Assembly: GCA_965230625.1 (NCBI GenBank) | Contig: CBDDLL010000001.1 | Span: forward strand, 1,674,001-1,738,000 | Source of the DNA: Saccharicrinis sp965230625 | Lineage (GTDB): Bacteria; Bacteroidota; Bacteroidia; Bacteroidales; Marinilabiliaceae | DNA: 64,000 nt | Direction: 5' to 3' | Shown here: one piece after another, positions 17,901-26,500 of the stretch | Position numbering within the stretch: the first letter of the stretch is position 1 | How the letters are laid out: each line of letters opens with the position of its first letter | Notes under the pieces: model-generated | What the model saw: the letters and a program-made list of their open reading frames with translations, nothing else | Database searches by the model: none | What the model was told of the DNA's origin: nothing | Made by a program: the position numbers and the translations under genes

Positions 17901-20900
17901 CTCAAGTATATATTAAAGGTGAATCGGAGACGGGAATATCAGCAGGTGATCCACCTACTTTAGAATTTTCTACTGCTGTAGAACCCTATGATCCTTGGTT
18001 TGGTGGAGGTAATTATATTGATCAGATTAAAGGTAATGGTAGGGTGATTACTTATGATTCAGATAATATTCCAACTGCAGACTTTACAGAGTTTGTTAAT
18101 AGTGATGAAGCAATATTCGAATATGCTGGTTCAGGAAACTATACTTTACCAGATTATAGTTACTATTCAATTCTAGGTTTTATTTATATCCAATTCTTCC
18201 AATTAAATGAGTATCCAAATCTATATATATCTGGTTCTGGTAGTAAAACAGGGGCTAATCAGGATATTTTAGTAAAACAAGATTTATACGTTAATGATGC
18301 AATTTTTAATGTTAGTACTTCAACAAATGGTGATGCAGTAGTATTTGGAGATGTAGATATTAATACAGGAACACTTAATTTACCTAATAGTGTAACCAGA
18401 ACATTAGATATTGAAGGAGATATTACTTTCTCGGGAGCGGGTAATTTTAATGTTTCAACTGGCGGTTCTGCCCGTGATCATCAAATTAACCTAGAAGGGA
18501 ATATAACACAAGCTAACGGTAATATCGATTTATCAGCTACCGCATATGCAACAGTTAACTTTATAGGGGAGAACTCTGTAACTGTTTCACGTTCAGGTTC
18601 AGGTACGGTTGATTATCACGAAATTCAAATAGATAAACCTGTAGGGCAAAAAGTACATTTTACAGGCGATTTTAATTTATTGGGAGATAAATCAAGTTAC
18701 CCCAAAGCCCTTGATTTACAATCAGGAGAATGTCATTTAAATAATTCCAATATAGATATTAATTTAACTACAGGCGGTACAGAATTTCAGATTCCGTCAG
18801 GAACTATATTACGTGTAGATAATGGATCAACAGTAAATGCAAGTGGCAATGGAACAGGAATTTGGCTTGATGGTAGTCTAATTATAGATAATAGTAGTGT
18901 GGCCAGATTTGACGGGGGAAGTGGTACTAACAATAACTATATAGAATACACTTCGTCAGGCGATGCCTATCTGGAGGTATCAAACAGTGGAGAGTTATAT
19001 GTGGGTAGTCAGGTCAGGAGGTCAGATATATTGGATGTAGGTGTTTTAGACCTTGTTCAAAGCGGCGGAACAATAACATTAGGAACCTATAGTAACACAG
19101 CAGACTATGCTTCTAATAGGGGGGTATTAGAACTGTTAGGAACAGGCAGCGCTATTACTCAAGGATCAGGAGATGTAATAACCTTCTCTAATAGCAACGG
19201 AAGTACTTCTGTTCCTTCATTATATTTTGACCCCGAAACATCAACACTGGATGCCAGTTCAGGATTTACCATTAGCTCAGGAAACACCTTTGGAATTTAT
19301 GCCAATAAAAATGTAAAGAATATAACTGTTTCAGGAGCAGGTACAGATGCAGAGCTGTATGTGTTGCCCATAACAGTAGAAGGAGATTTAACCATAAGCT
19401 CAGGTACATTTGACTCTAAGAATTTTGATGTTACTTTAAATGGTAACCTGACCAACAATGGTACTTTTACATCAACCAATAATACATGTTATTTTGCAGG
19501 ATCATCAAGCCAAACCATTTCCGGTTCCGGGACTAATACCTTTTGGAATGTAGAAATGAATTCAGGCAATGATTTAATACTTGGAGCTAGTGTAACAGTA
19601 AGCAATAACTTTGATTTGCTGTCAGGTACATTAAATACCCAAACATTTGATGCCAGCATCGAAGGTAACTTGGTTAACAATGGCAGTACCAGTACCACAT
19701 CGGGCAATGGTGTGGTGTTGAATGGTACATCAGACCAACAGGAGATTTCCGGAACAGGTTCTTTTGCTGTGCTGACTATCGATAACAGTAATGGCGTTGT
19801 AACACCTACACAATCAGCAGCCATTAACATTACAACTGAGTTGAAGTTAGAAGACGGAGTGTTTGATATTGGCCGAAACTTAATGGTCCTTTCATCTACA
19901 GCATCGTTTGATCCAGGCACAACTTACGGAGGAAATTATTCCACCTCAAATATGGTGCAGACCAACCTTTCGTTTGTGGATGCAGGGATCGAAAAATACT
20001 TTCCGGTAATTGGAGGCTCTACCCCATTTACTTATCCAATTGGTTCGCTAGGAAAGTATACCCCAGTGGTTATGGACATTACATCCAATGCAGTAGGTAC
20101 AGGATCAATCAGGGTGAAAGCAGCAGACGAGCCCCATGTATCTGTACCGGTTGGAGACCAGGGAGAAGTATTGCAGTATAACTGGACGCTGGATGCAGAT
20201 GGTATTTCGGGTTTTACAGCCGATGTGTCGATGTATTCCTATGATGATGATGCAGTTGGGGATACTGCAGCATATGTTACAGGAAGGATATTACTGGGAA
20301 GTATAGATTGGAACAAATATGAAACTGATGATTTTGAGGGTTATGCCGATGCAACAGATATATCCAAGTTTACGTTTACCAATACAGATGATGCTGGTAT
20401 TGACGGAGATTATACTGCCGGAGGAGCTTTGCCGGACCAGGTACAGGCTTTTATTACTGTAGCAGATGGCCCTTGGACAACAACTACTACTTGGGCTACA
20501 TATGATCCAGACACAAAAGTTACAGGTTCACCAGGTGTAGGAGTTCCAGGAGGTACAGGGCCTCGAGGGGCAGTAATATATGTTGATCATGCCCTTACGG
20601 TTCCTTCTAACTTTGTTTCAGCTTACCGTTCGGTAATCAATTCAACCGGAAGTATTTCAACTGGAAGTACATTTGGGCACCGACTAGGTGATGTAAGTGG
20701 TTCGGGAGAATTAATACTGGAAAGTGGAGACTTACCATCAGGAGTTTATGATGAGTTCTTTTCATCAACAGGAGGTACAGTCAACTATTCCGGAACAAGC
20801 AAGGACTATGATATTCTTGGAGAAATAACAGGAATAAATAGCTTGACGATCAGTGGTTCGGGAACACGTAATTTTGCTAACCTTGACCTTCAGATGGAAG

Positions 20901-23323
20901 GGAACTTTACTATTGAAGGAACGGTTGATGTAGTTAATTTATTTGATAAAACCATCTCGGTAAAAGAAGATATAACCTTTAATGGAGGTACTTTTGATTC
21001 CAGGTATGGAAAATTAACACTAAATGGGAGTAGTCTTCAGGAAATATCAGGAACTGTTAATTTTACAGCTGCCAGTGGTGGAGCCCTTTACGATTTCGAG
21101 ATCAACAACAGTGGCGGTGTAACATTAAATAATGATATGGAGGTTACCAATGGACTGACATTAACATCCGGAGTTATCAATACTTCCTCTAGCAATACAT
21201 TAACCATTACCAACTCTTCAAACAGTTGTGTAACAGGTGCATCTAGTACTTCATATGTAGATGGGGCACTTATAAAGAATATATTGGCCGGTGACCAATT
21301 TGATTTCCCTGTAGGAAATAGTGGAAGATATGGAAATATATTAGTGAGCAATGTTAGTTCAACTGGGACATGGGCGGCTGAATATACCAATAGCAACCCA
21401 ACGGGTGATGGTTATAATGTAGATAGCTATACCGGAGATGTAGAATACGTAAGCCATAACGAATACTGGAGGGTGCAGTCTCCTTCAGAAGGCCATACAG
21501 CCAACTTGTTATTACGCTGGGATGCCAGCAGTGGTGTTACCTTGGATGGCAACTTCAGGGTTGTGAGGTGGACAGATTTAGCCACCGATGCTTGGTCGGA
21601 AGTAACCATTGGGACTACGACAGGAACATCAAGTAGCGGAACAGTTGACTTACAATCCGATTTAAGCTTTGGTTATGCAGCAGGAGATGCGAATCATTAC
21701 CTAACTTTTGGGACCATTTCGATACCATCTTATACATGGTTAGGAACTAGTTCTGATTGGTTTACTACATCTAACTGGGCAGGTGGAGTACTACCTTCTG
21801 GCGCATCGGATATTACTATCAATTCAACATCCAATAACCCAGTTATAGATCCGGCAAAAGCCAGCGGAGTAACCCAGGTGAACGACCTTGCTATTGATGC
21901 AGGTGTAACCCTAACCATCATGCCAGGTTCTCAGTTTACGGTAAACGGAGACCTTGTAACCAATGATGACAATGGCTTGTTGATCCAAAATAGCAATACT
22001 TCACCTACTTCATTTATAGTAAATGGGAGCACAACAGGAAATGTTAAGTTTGAGTGGACCTACGATGCAGGCCGTTACTGGTATATTGGACATTGTATCT
22101 CAAACCCTGTGATATCCAGCTATGATAATATAGTTGTTGGAGCAAATGATTATAAATTATACAGGTATACTGGAAGTTGGACCAATATCTCGAAAACGGC
22201 CTATGACTTTACAGGCAAGCCATTAGAAGGTTATGCCGTTAAGTTCAATGAACAAACTACCGTTACCCATGTAGGAAGCTTAAATAACAACACGCAATAT
22301 ACCAGGAGTATAGATTGGGGTTGGAGCTTAATAGCAAATCCATTCCCAAGTTATCTAGACCTATCAGATATAGATCAATGGAATTTTGGATCAGCGCTAT
22401 TAACTGTATATACCCGTACTACATTACCAGGAGATATCAGGGGATATGCGGCATATAACATGACAAGTGGAGAAGGAGTAAACGGTGGTACACAATATGT
22501 AGCCCCAGGCCAGGCCTTCTATGTTTATAACTCTTCAGGTCAGTTCGATTTTGAAGTCAATTCTACAACAAAAATTCACACATCTGGAGTTGAGTTGAAG
22601 TCGACAGGAGATGCCAGGGTCAAAGATGATGTAATCCGTTTTGAGATGAACAATGGCATCACCACAGACCAATCGGTTATTGTTTTTAGAAGCCCGGGGG
22701 TATTTGAGATGACGCAAAACGATACTGAAAAGCGCATGGAGAACAATGAAGTAGTACCTAATGTTTATTCGTTAAAAGGGTCTAAAAATGTAGTCATTAA
22801 TTTATTGCCTGAAGTAGTAAATGTGGAGTCAGTACAACTAGGATATAAGTTAGGATCTGCAGGAGTTTCTACTTTACGATTTACCAATATTCAGGATTTC
22901 CAGTCAGGAATACCGGTATACTTAACCGATCATTTAACAGGAGAGAAGATAAACCTGAGAGAGGAACCTGTTTATGAGTTTATGGCCGAAGCAGGAACAG
23001 TAAATGAGCGTTTTGAGATAGTATTTGAAGAGCCAATCTCAACAGATGTTGCTGAAAGAGTAAAAGACGATCAGGAAGTAGATGTTTATGCATATGCTCA
23101 TTCAGGAGGAATAACAGTAGTAGAAAACTTGTTGGAAGAAGGTGAGCCGGGAAGCATTAATATAATGGTTACCGATGCAGCAGGAAAAGTATTCCATAGT
23201 TCCGATTATAAGCATAGTGGTAAACATATTATTGCAGAGTCATTTACACAAGGAATTTATATAGTAGTAGTTTCTTCGTCAAACAAAGGAAGATACACTT
23301 GTAAAGTAATTGTGGTAGAGTAG
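14993..23323 (+). CDS. Giant secreted beta-strand-repeat protein 1 (T9SS type A sorting domain), subfamily A
   Basis: The protein is 2776 residues. MYRIKLIFLFLIVSNLVMGQ is a Sec signal peptide. Four W-rich opening modules, similar to the G8 fold, start near 21 (GDWNDSDIWTLD), 913 (GNFSSSSTWTL), 1816 (GPWTTTTTWATYD) and 2246 (SDWFTTSNWAGG). The first three open a stack of Gly/Thr/Asn-rich beta-helix-like repeats (units like GDFTNNGTYTTGTNTTKF) that closes in an FPxG ... YWRV module (near 777, 1681 and 2104). The end carries SLIANPFPSYLDLSD (about 2443) and, from about 2696, a T9SS sorting domain (NIMVTDAAGKVF ... QGIYIVVV ... YTCKVIVVE). It should be exported by T9SS and fixed at the surface or released, probably as an adhesin or matrix protein. 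There is no enzyme domain. Function is inferred from architecture only. Confidence 0.88.
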   Translation: MYRIKLIFLFLIVSNLVMGQTTWYTLASGDWNDSDIWTLDPAGAISVNPSSEYPDAGTDNVVIKSGKVITVPAAMNLTLGTVKIEGSLDLNTSSGHTFDKLRGSGKIFLQGDGFPSITTDDSHFTTLGRGAGTVVFEGNSFSFGSGSSYTFCHIEVNMNTGNTVQFINDITANGNLRLEGGTLQIGSTGSTKYDLTITGDITVDSDAYLTVGTGASGTAYNDYHNIYCSGDIVNDGSIKLTNQSQPDYDSYATNGGAIFTMQGSSNNSFTCNNTTDLYRLVVDKGSDMTYVATLSASAQGNFRLYGRNDDSGLETKALYIKNGTLKLMGSLFIPTLTEGSSDFEIPTTGQLWLASSGVTVYSTALSDAETSVGGIQGVGVDTGTTGAQSLSVKGKLRITDGLLNTKTHGTVVWDDGNAVVQVEGGTVNTAGLRSGGGSTGVYSYIQSGGTVTMYGEINTDGIEDVAATFSIKGSDNGFIMSGGTLEIDDANYVTAAGYDRAFEVESAIGNYSVTGGTVRFNRVSGGGADFYVSSTAPLYNVEVNADVSGTNVVLESGLVVENNLTISANTTLNASSNDVTIGGDFTNNGTYTTGTNTTKFMGSGNSSVNGDITFSTLELDFDNTTDSVKLETGTIALGDLTITKGTLDVGTSDRNLSGNIYIAYGEISGTNALVLNGGLQQTLKGKVGQNPTFGKITLNNTNGIALLSDVDVQSFSFSSNGVIDLGSYNMDISSGTYTSGGSWGTSRMFATDGRASNGGLTLPITLTGSHNDVEVQFFPLGFLDPNDSDAPYFREVYVYADNDPTDAGKITMSFNDGNHPTVDDPAQVEDFYWRVDTANFSSITESDLRYIFSQDATLSTSAGRRGMVFQNDNTWFSGNATRTNSNRDISFDYNTPLQKEYSWGRNVGFNNVKTLYSAQDGNFSSSSTWTLNSDHSSDGGQTPQDYYMYVIGGASGDNHTVILGTDDGASQVYIKGESETGISAGDPPTLEFSTAVEPYDPWFGGGNYIDQIKGNGRVITYDSDNIPTADFTEFVNSDEAIFEYAGSGNYTLPDYSYYSILGFIYIQFFQLNEYPNLYISGSGSKTGANQDILVKQDLYVNDAIFNVSTSTNGDAVVFGDVDINTGTLNLPNSVTRTLDIEGDITFSGAGNFNVSTGGSARDHQINLEGNITQANGNIDLSATAYATVNFIGENSVTVSRSGSGTVDYHEIQIDKPVGQKVHFTGDFNLLGDKSSYPKALDLQSGECHLNNSNIDINLTTGGTEFQIPSGTILRVDNGSTVNASGNGTGIWLDGSLIIDNSSVARFDGGSGTNNNYIEYTSSGDAYLEVSNSGELYVGSQVRRSDILDVGVLDLVQSGGTITLGTYSNTADYASNRGVLELLGTGSAITQGSGDVITFSNSNGSTSVPSLYFDPETSTLDASSGFTISSGNTFGIYANKNVKNITVSGAGTDAELYVLPITVEGDLTISSGTFDSKNFDVTLNGNLTNNGTFTSTNNTCYFAGSSSQTISGSGTNTFWNVEMNSGNDLILGASVTVSNNFDLLSGTLNTQTFDASIEGNLVNNGSTSTTSGNGVVLNGTSDQQEISGTGSFAVLTIDNSNGVVTPTQSAAINITTELKLEDGVFDIGRNLMVLSSTASFDPGTTYGGNYSTSNMVQTNLSFVDAGIEKYFPVIGGSTPFTYPIGSLGKYTPVVMDITSNAVGTGSIRVKAADEPHVSVPVGDQGEVLQYNWTLDADGISGFTADVSMYSYDDDAVGDTAAYVTGRILLGSIDWNKYETDDFEGYADATDISKFTFTNTDDAGIDGDYTAGGALPDQVQAFITVADGPWTTTTTWATYDPDTKVTGSPGVGVPGGTGPRGAVIYVDHALTVPSNFVSAYRSVINSTGSISTGSTFGHRLGDVSGSGELILESGDLPSGVYDEFFSSTGGTVNYSGTSKDYDILGEITGINSLTISGSGTRNFANLDLQMEGNFTIEGTVDVVNLFDKTISVKEDITFNGGTFDSRYGKLTLNGSSLQEISGTVNFTAASGGALYDFEINNSGGVTLNNDMEVTNGLTLTSGVINTSSSNTLTITNSSNSCVTGASSTSYVDGALIKNILAGDQFDFPVGNSGRYGNILVSNVSSTGTWAAEYTNSNPTGDGYNVDSYTGDVEYVSHNEYWRVQSPSEGHTANLLLRWDASSGVTLDGNFRVVRWTDLATDAWSEVTIGTTTGTSSSGTVDLQSDLSFGYAAGDANHYLTFGTISIPSYTWLGTSSDWFTTSNWAGGVLPSGASDITINSTSNNPVIDPAKASGVTQVNDLAIDAGVTLTIMPGSQFTVNGDLVTNDDNGLLIQNSNTSPTSFIVNGSTTGNVKFEWTYDAGRYWYIGHCISNPVISSYDNIVVGANDYKLYRYTGSWTNISKTAYDFTGKPLEGYAVKFNEQTTVTHVGSLNNNTQYTRSIDWGWSLIANPFPSYLDLSDIDQWNFGSALLTVYTRTTLPGDIRGYAAYNMTSGEGVNGGTQYVAPGQAFYVYNSSGQFDFEVNSTTKIHTSGVELKSTGDARVKDDVIRFEMNNGITTDQSVIVFRSPGVFEMTQNDTEKRMENNEVVPNVYSLKGSKNVVINLLPEVVNVESVQLGYKLGSAGVSTLRFTNIQDFQSGIPVYLTDHLTGEKINLREEPVYEFMAEAGTVNERFEIVFEEPISTDVAERVKDDQEVDVYAYAHSGGITVVENLLEEGEPGSINIMVTDAAGKVFHSSDYKHSGKHIIAESFTQGIYIVVVSSSNKGRYTCKVIVVE
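17100..18215 (+). other. Diverged internal cassette in giant gene 1
   Basis: Residues about 702-1074 hold an FFPLG ... YWRV module and the second W module. They are poorly alignable with the corresponding part of giant gene 2 (25610-26640), although both flanks are strongly conserved. Gene 1 also has an extra hydrophobic stretch near 18160-18215 (FIYIQFFQLNEYPN) that gene 2 lacks. Confidence 0.6.
18920..20980 (+). repeat. Long near-identical block shared with giant gene 2 (27320-29380)
   Basis: Runs of more than 100 identical bases occur between the copies, for example 19303-19433 against 27718-27848, with scattered silent changes around them. The identity includes third codon positions, so protein-level selection alone does not explain it; recent duplication or gene conversion does. 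Confidence 0.75.
21190..23323 (+). repeat. Conserved 3' block of the giant-gene family, copy in gene 1
   Basis: This block encodes the last FPVG module, the fourth W module, the ANPFPSYL region and the T9SS sorting domain. It is closely similar at DNA level to 29590-31744 and 39720-41876, and from about 50680 on also to gene 4. Confidence 0.75.
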
Positions 23324-23341
23324 TATAAACTAACTAATAAT

Positions 23342-23389
23342 CAAATAAAAACGGGGGTGACCATTAATGGTCACCCCCGTTTTTATTTG
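23342..23389 (+). terminator. Terminator of giant gene 1 (48-bp perfect palindrome)
   Basis: Two 24-base arms pair perfectly around ATTAAT; the GC core is ACGGGGGTGACC / GGTCACCCCCGT and is followed by TTTTTATTT. It lies 18 bp past the stop. Similar hairpins follow each of the other three giant genes. Confidence 0.93.
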
Positions 23390-23453
23390 GGAAAAGTTAA
23401 TGTAGTCTATAATAAAATAACATTTATTAAATAAATTATATAATAGTTAATTA

Positions 23454-23461
23454 TATTTTTG
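23454..23461 (+). promoter_or_regulatory. Candidate -7 element of giant gene 2
   Basis: TATTTTTG matches TAnnTTTG fully, 60 bp before the ATG at 23522. The surrounding sequence aligns with the leader of gene 1. No -33 TTTG is seen. Confidence 0.4.
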
Positions 23462-23521
23462 CAGTCGAAATATTTTTTTAGTTTGTGATATATTTAATAT
23501 GTTAATTGTAAAATACTTAGT

Positions 23522-26500
23522 ATGTATAAGATATTGTTAGTTTCGTTGTTCTTTATTGTTTCTAACCTAGCTATGGGGCAAACAACATGGTACACACTAG
23601 CGAGCGGTGATTGGAGCGATCCTGATATTTGGACGCTAGACCCGGCAGGGGCAATACCAGTTAATCCATCCAGTGAATATCCAGATGCAGGCACGGATAA
23701 TGTTGTAATTAAATCAGGAAAGGTTGTAACCGTACCTGCGGCAATGAACCTCACCTTGGGTACAGTTAAGGTTGAGGGTAGTTTAGATATAAACACTTCT
23801 TCGGGTCATACTTTTGATAAGTTACGAGGAAGTGGTAAAATTTTTCTTCAAGGAAATGGATACCCAAGTGTAACTACGGATGATTCTAATTTTACTACAT
23901 TAGGAAGAGGTGCTGGAACTGTAGTTTTTGAAGGAAGTAGTAACTATGCCATTAATACATCCTATACTTTTTGTAATGTTGAAGTTGACATGAATGCATC
24001 AAAAAGAGTTAGGTTTAGACAAGATCTTCAAATTAATGGGAACTTAACTGTTCGAAGTGGTAATATGCAATTTGGAAATAACTCTTCAGCAAACGCAGCT
24101 TCAATAACAGTGGAAGGTGATATAAATGTTGAAAATGGGGCATCTATTACCGTTGGGACAGGAAATGCAGTTCATAGTTTGAATTGTAATGGGGACATCA
24201 TTAATAATGGAACAATTCAACTCACTAATCAATCGCAACCAGAATATTATTCTACACCAAGCAATGGTATAGTTGTGTTGACCATGCAAGGTTCATCTAA
24301 TAATACTTTTACTTGTAATAACACTACTGACCTTTATCAATTAGTAATAAATAAAGGTTCGGATATGACCTATGTAGCAACAGTTAGTGCTTCAGCTCAG
24401 GAAAATTTTAGGTTATATGGTCGTAATAACGATTCAGGAGAAGATACAAAAGCATTGTACATAGCAAATGGAACGTTAAAGCTAATGGGTTCGGTATTTA
24501 TACCAACTTTAACCGAAGGAGGTTCTGATTTTGTAATCCCAACTACCGGGCAGCTTTGGCTTGCTAGTTCTGGGGTAACTGTTTATTCAACTGCATTATC
24601 AAATGCCGAGACTTCTGTAGGTGGTATTCAGGGTGTAGGTGTTGATACGGGATCAACGGGTGCACAATCCTTAAGTGTTAAAGGAAAATTACGCATAACA
24701 GATGGACTTTTAGATACCAAATCGCATGGATGTGTGGTATGGGACGATGGTAATGCTGTAGTTCAAGTTGAAGGAGGAAATGTAAATGCTGCGGGCCTAA
24801 GAAGTGCAGGAAGTTCAACTGGAGTATATAGCTATATCCAATCGGGTGGAAATGTTGTAATGTATGGTAATCTTGATGGTAGAAATATGGAGGATTATTC
24901 AGCTACATTTAACATTAAGGGAAGTGATAATGGTTTTATTATGTCTGGTGGTACACTTGAGATTGTTGATGGTAACTATGTGTCAGCAGAAGGGTTAGAT
25001 AAAGCATTTTCGGTAGAATCAGCAATAGGGAATTATAGTGTTACTGGTGGAACTGTTCGGTTTAAAAGAGTTAGTGGAGCGAGTGCTAATTTTTATGTAT
25101 CCAGTACAGCACCTTTATATAATGTAGAGATTAATGCCGATGTTTCTGGGACTAATGTTATTTTGGAAAGGGGATTAACTATAGAAAATAATTTAACCAT
25201 AAGCGCTAACACAACATTAAATGCATCAAACAATGATGTAACAATAGGTGGAGATTTTACAAATAATGGAACCTATACAACTGGAAATAACACTACAAAA
25301 TTTACTGGTACGGGAAATTCCAGTGTAAATGGTAATATTACCTTTAGTGCAGTTGAGATTGATTTTGATAAAACAACAGATTTAGTTCAACTAGAATCAG
25401 GTACAATTGCATTGGATGATTTAACTATCTCTAAAGGTATCTTAGATGTTGGAACTTCAGATAGAAATTTATCAGGAAATATATATATCGCATATGGAGA
25501 GATTACAGGAACTAATGCTTTAGTTTTAAATGGAAGCTCTCAACAAACATTGAAGGGTAAGGTAGGTCAGAATCCAAGTTTTGGTAATATCAAATTAAAT
25601 AATACAGGTTCTTCTCCGGAAATTAAATTATTAAGTGATGTTGATGCTGAAACAGTAATATTTTTAAGAGATTTAGAATTTGATTTAGATATTTATAATC
25701 TTGAAATTATTGGATCTACTTATTCAGATTCAGGATGGGATTCAAACCGATTGTTTATAACAAAAGGTGAATCATCAGATGGAGGTCTTACGTTGCATGT
25801 GAGCTCTGGAACATCGGGTACTGAAATTCAGTTTTTCCCAATTGGTGTAGATGATAATGGGATAACTCGTTATACACCAATGCAAGTAGATGCAAGTTCA
25901 GCATTATCATCTGATGGAACAATAACTGTAGCTGCAGTAAATGGTTATCACCCAACAATAACTAATCAAACTTATGCGCTTGATTATTATTGGAGGGTTG
26001 ATCAAAGTGACTTAGATGGAGATCAAAATAATGTTCGATTTGAGTTTACTCATTATGAAACAATAAATGTTCCTAATCTTTATGATCTTTTTGTTGTAGA
26101 ATATCCGGAAGGAATGGTTTTTTATAATAATGAATGGACTGGACATGATAATAGTGTGCTTATAGGTAATAACACTTTAAGATTTCCATATGCAAGTGAA
26201 CTATCTTTGGATTTTACATTTGGCGTGATAGCAGGAGGATGGTTATTTAATTATAACCCGGCTCCAAGAACTTTGTATAGTCGTGGAGTGGGCGGATATT
26301 TTGATCAGGCAAATACCTGGTCTGAATCAAGCGGTGGTCCGGCGACATCAGATGCCCCAACTAATATTGATTATTGTATAGTAGAATCTGGTCATGAGGT
26401 AACTATTAGAAATTACACAACAAGAGCTTCTCAAGTTCAGATCGATGGTACATTGATTGTAGAAAGCGGAGCTTCGGATCATGAAATTAGTATAATTAGT

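Noticed and set aside
19297..19479. Identical 60-codon minus-strand frames in genes 1 and 2 (the second at 27712-27894)
   Set aside because: The identity is a by-product of near-identical sense DNA; I used it only as evidence for gene conversion.
23342..23389. A 48-bp perfect palindrome as a transposon end or resolution site
   Set aside because: Its position just after a stop codon, GC core, T run and matching hairpins after the three paralogs fit a transcription terminator.
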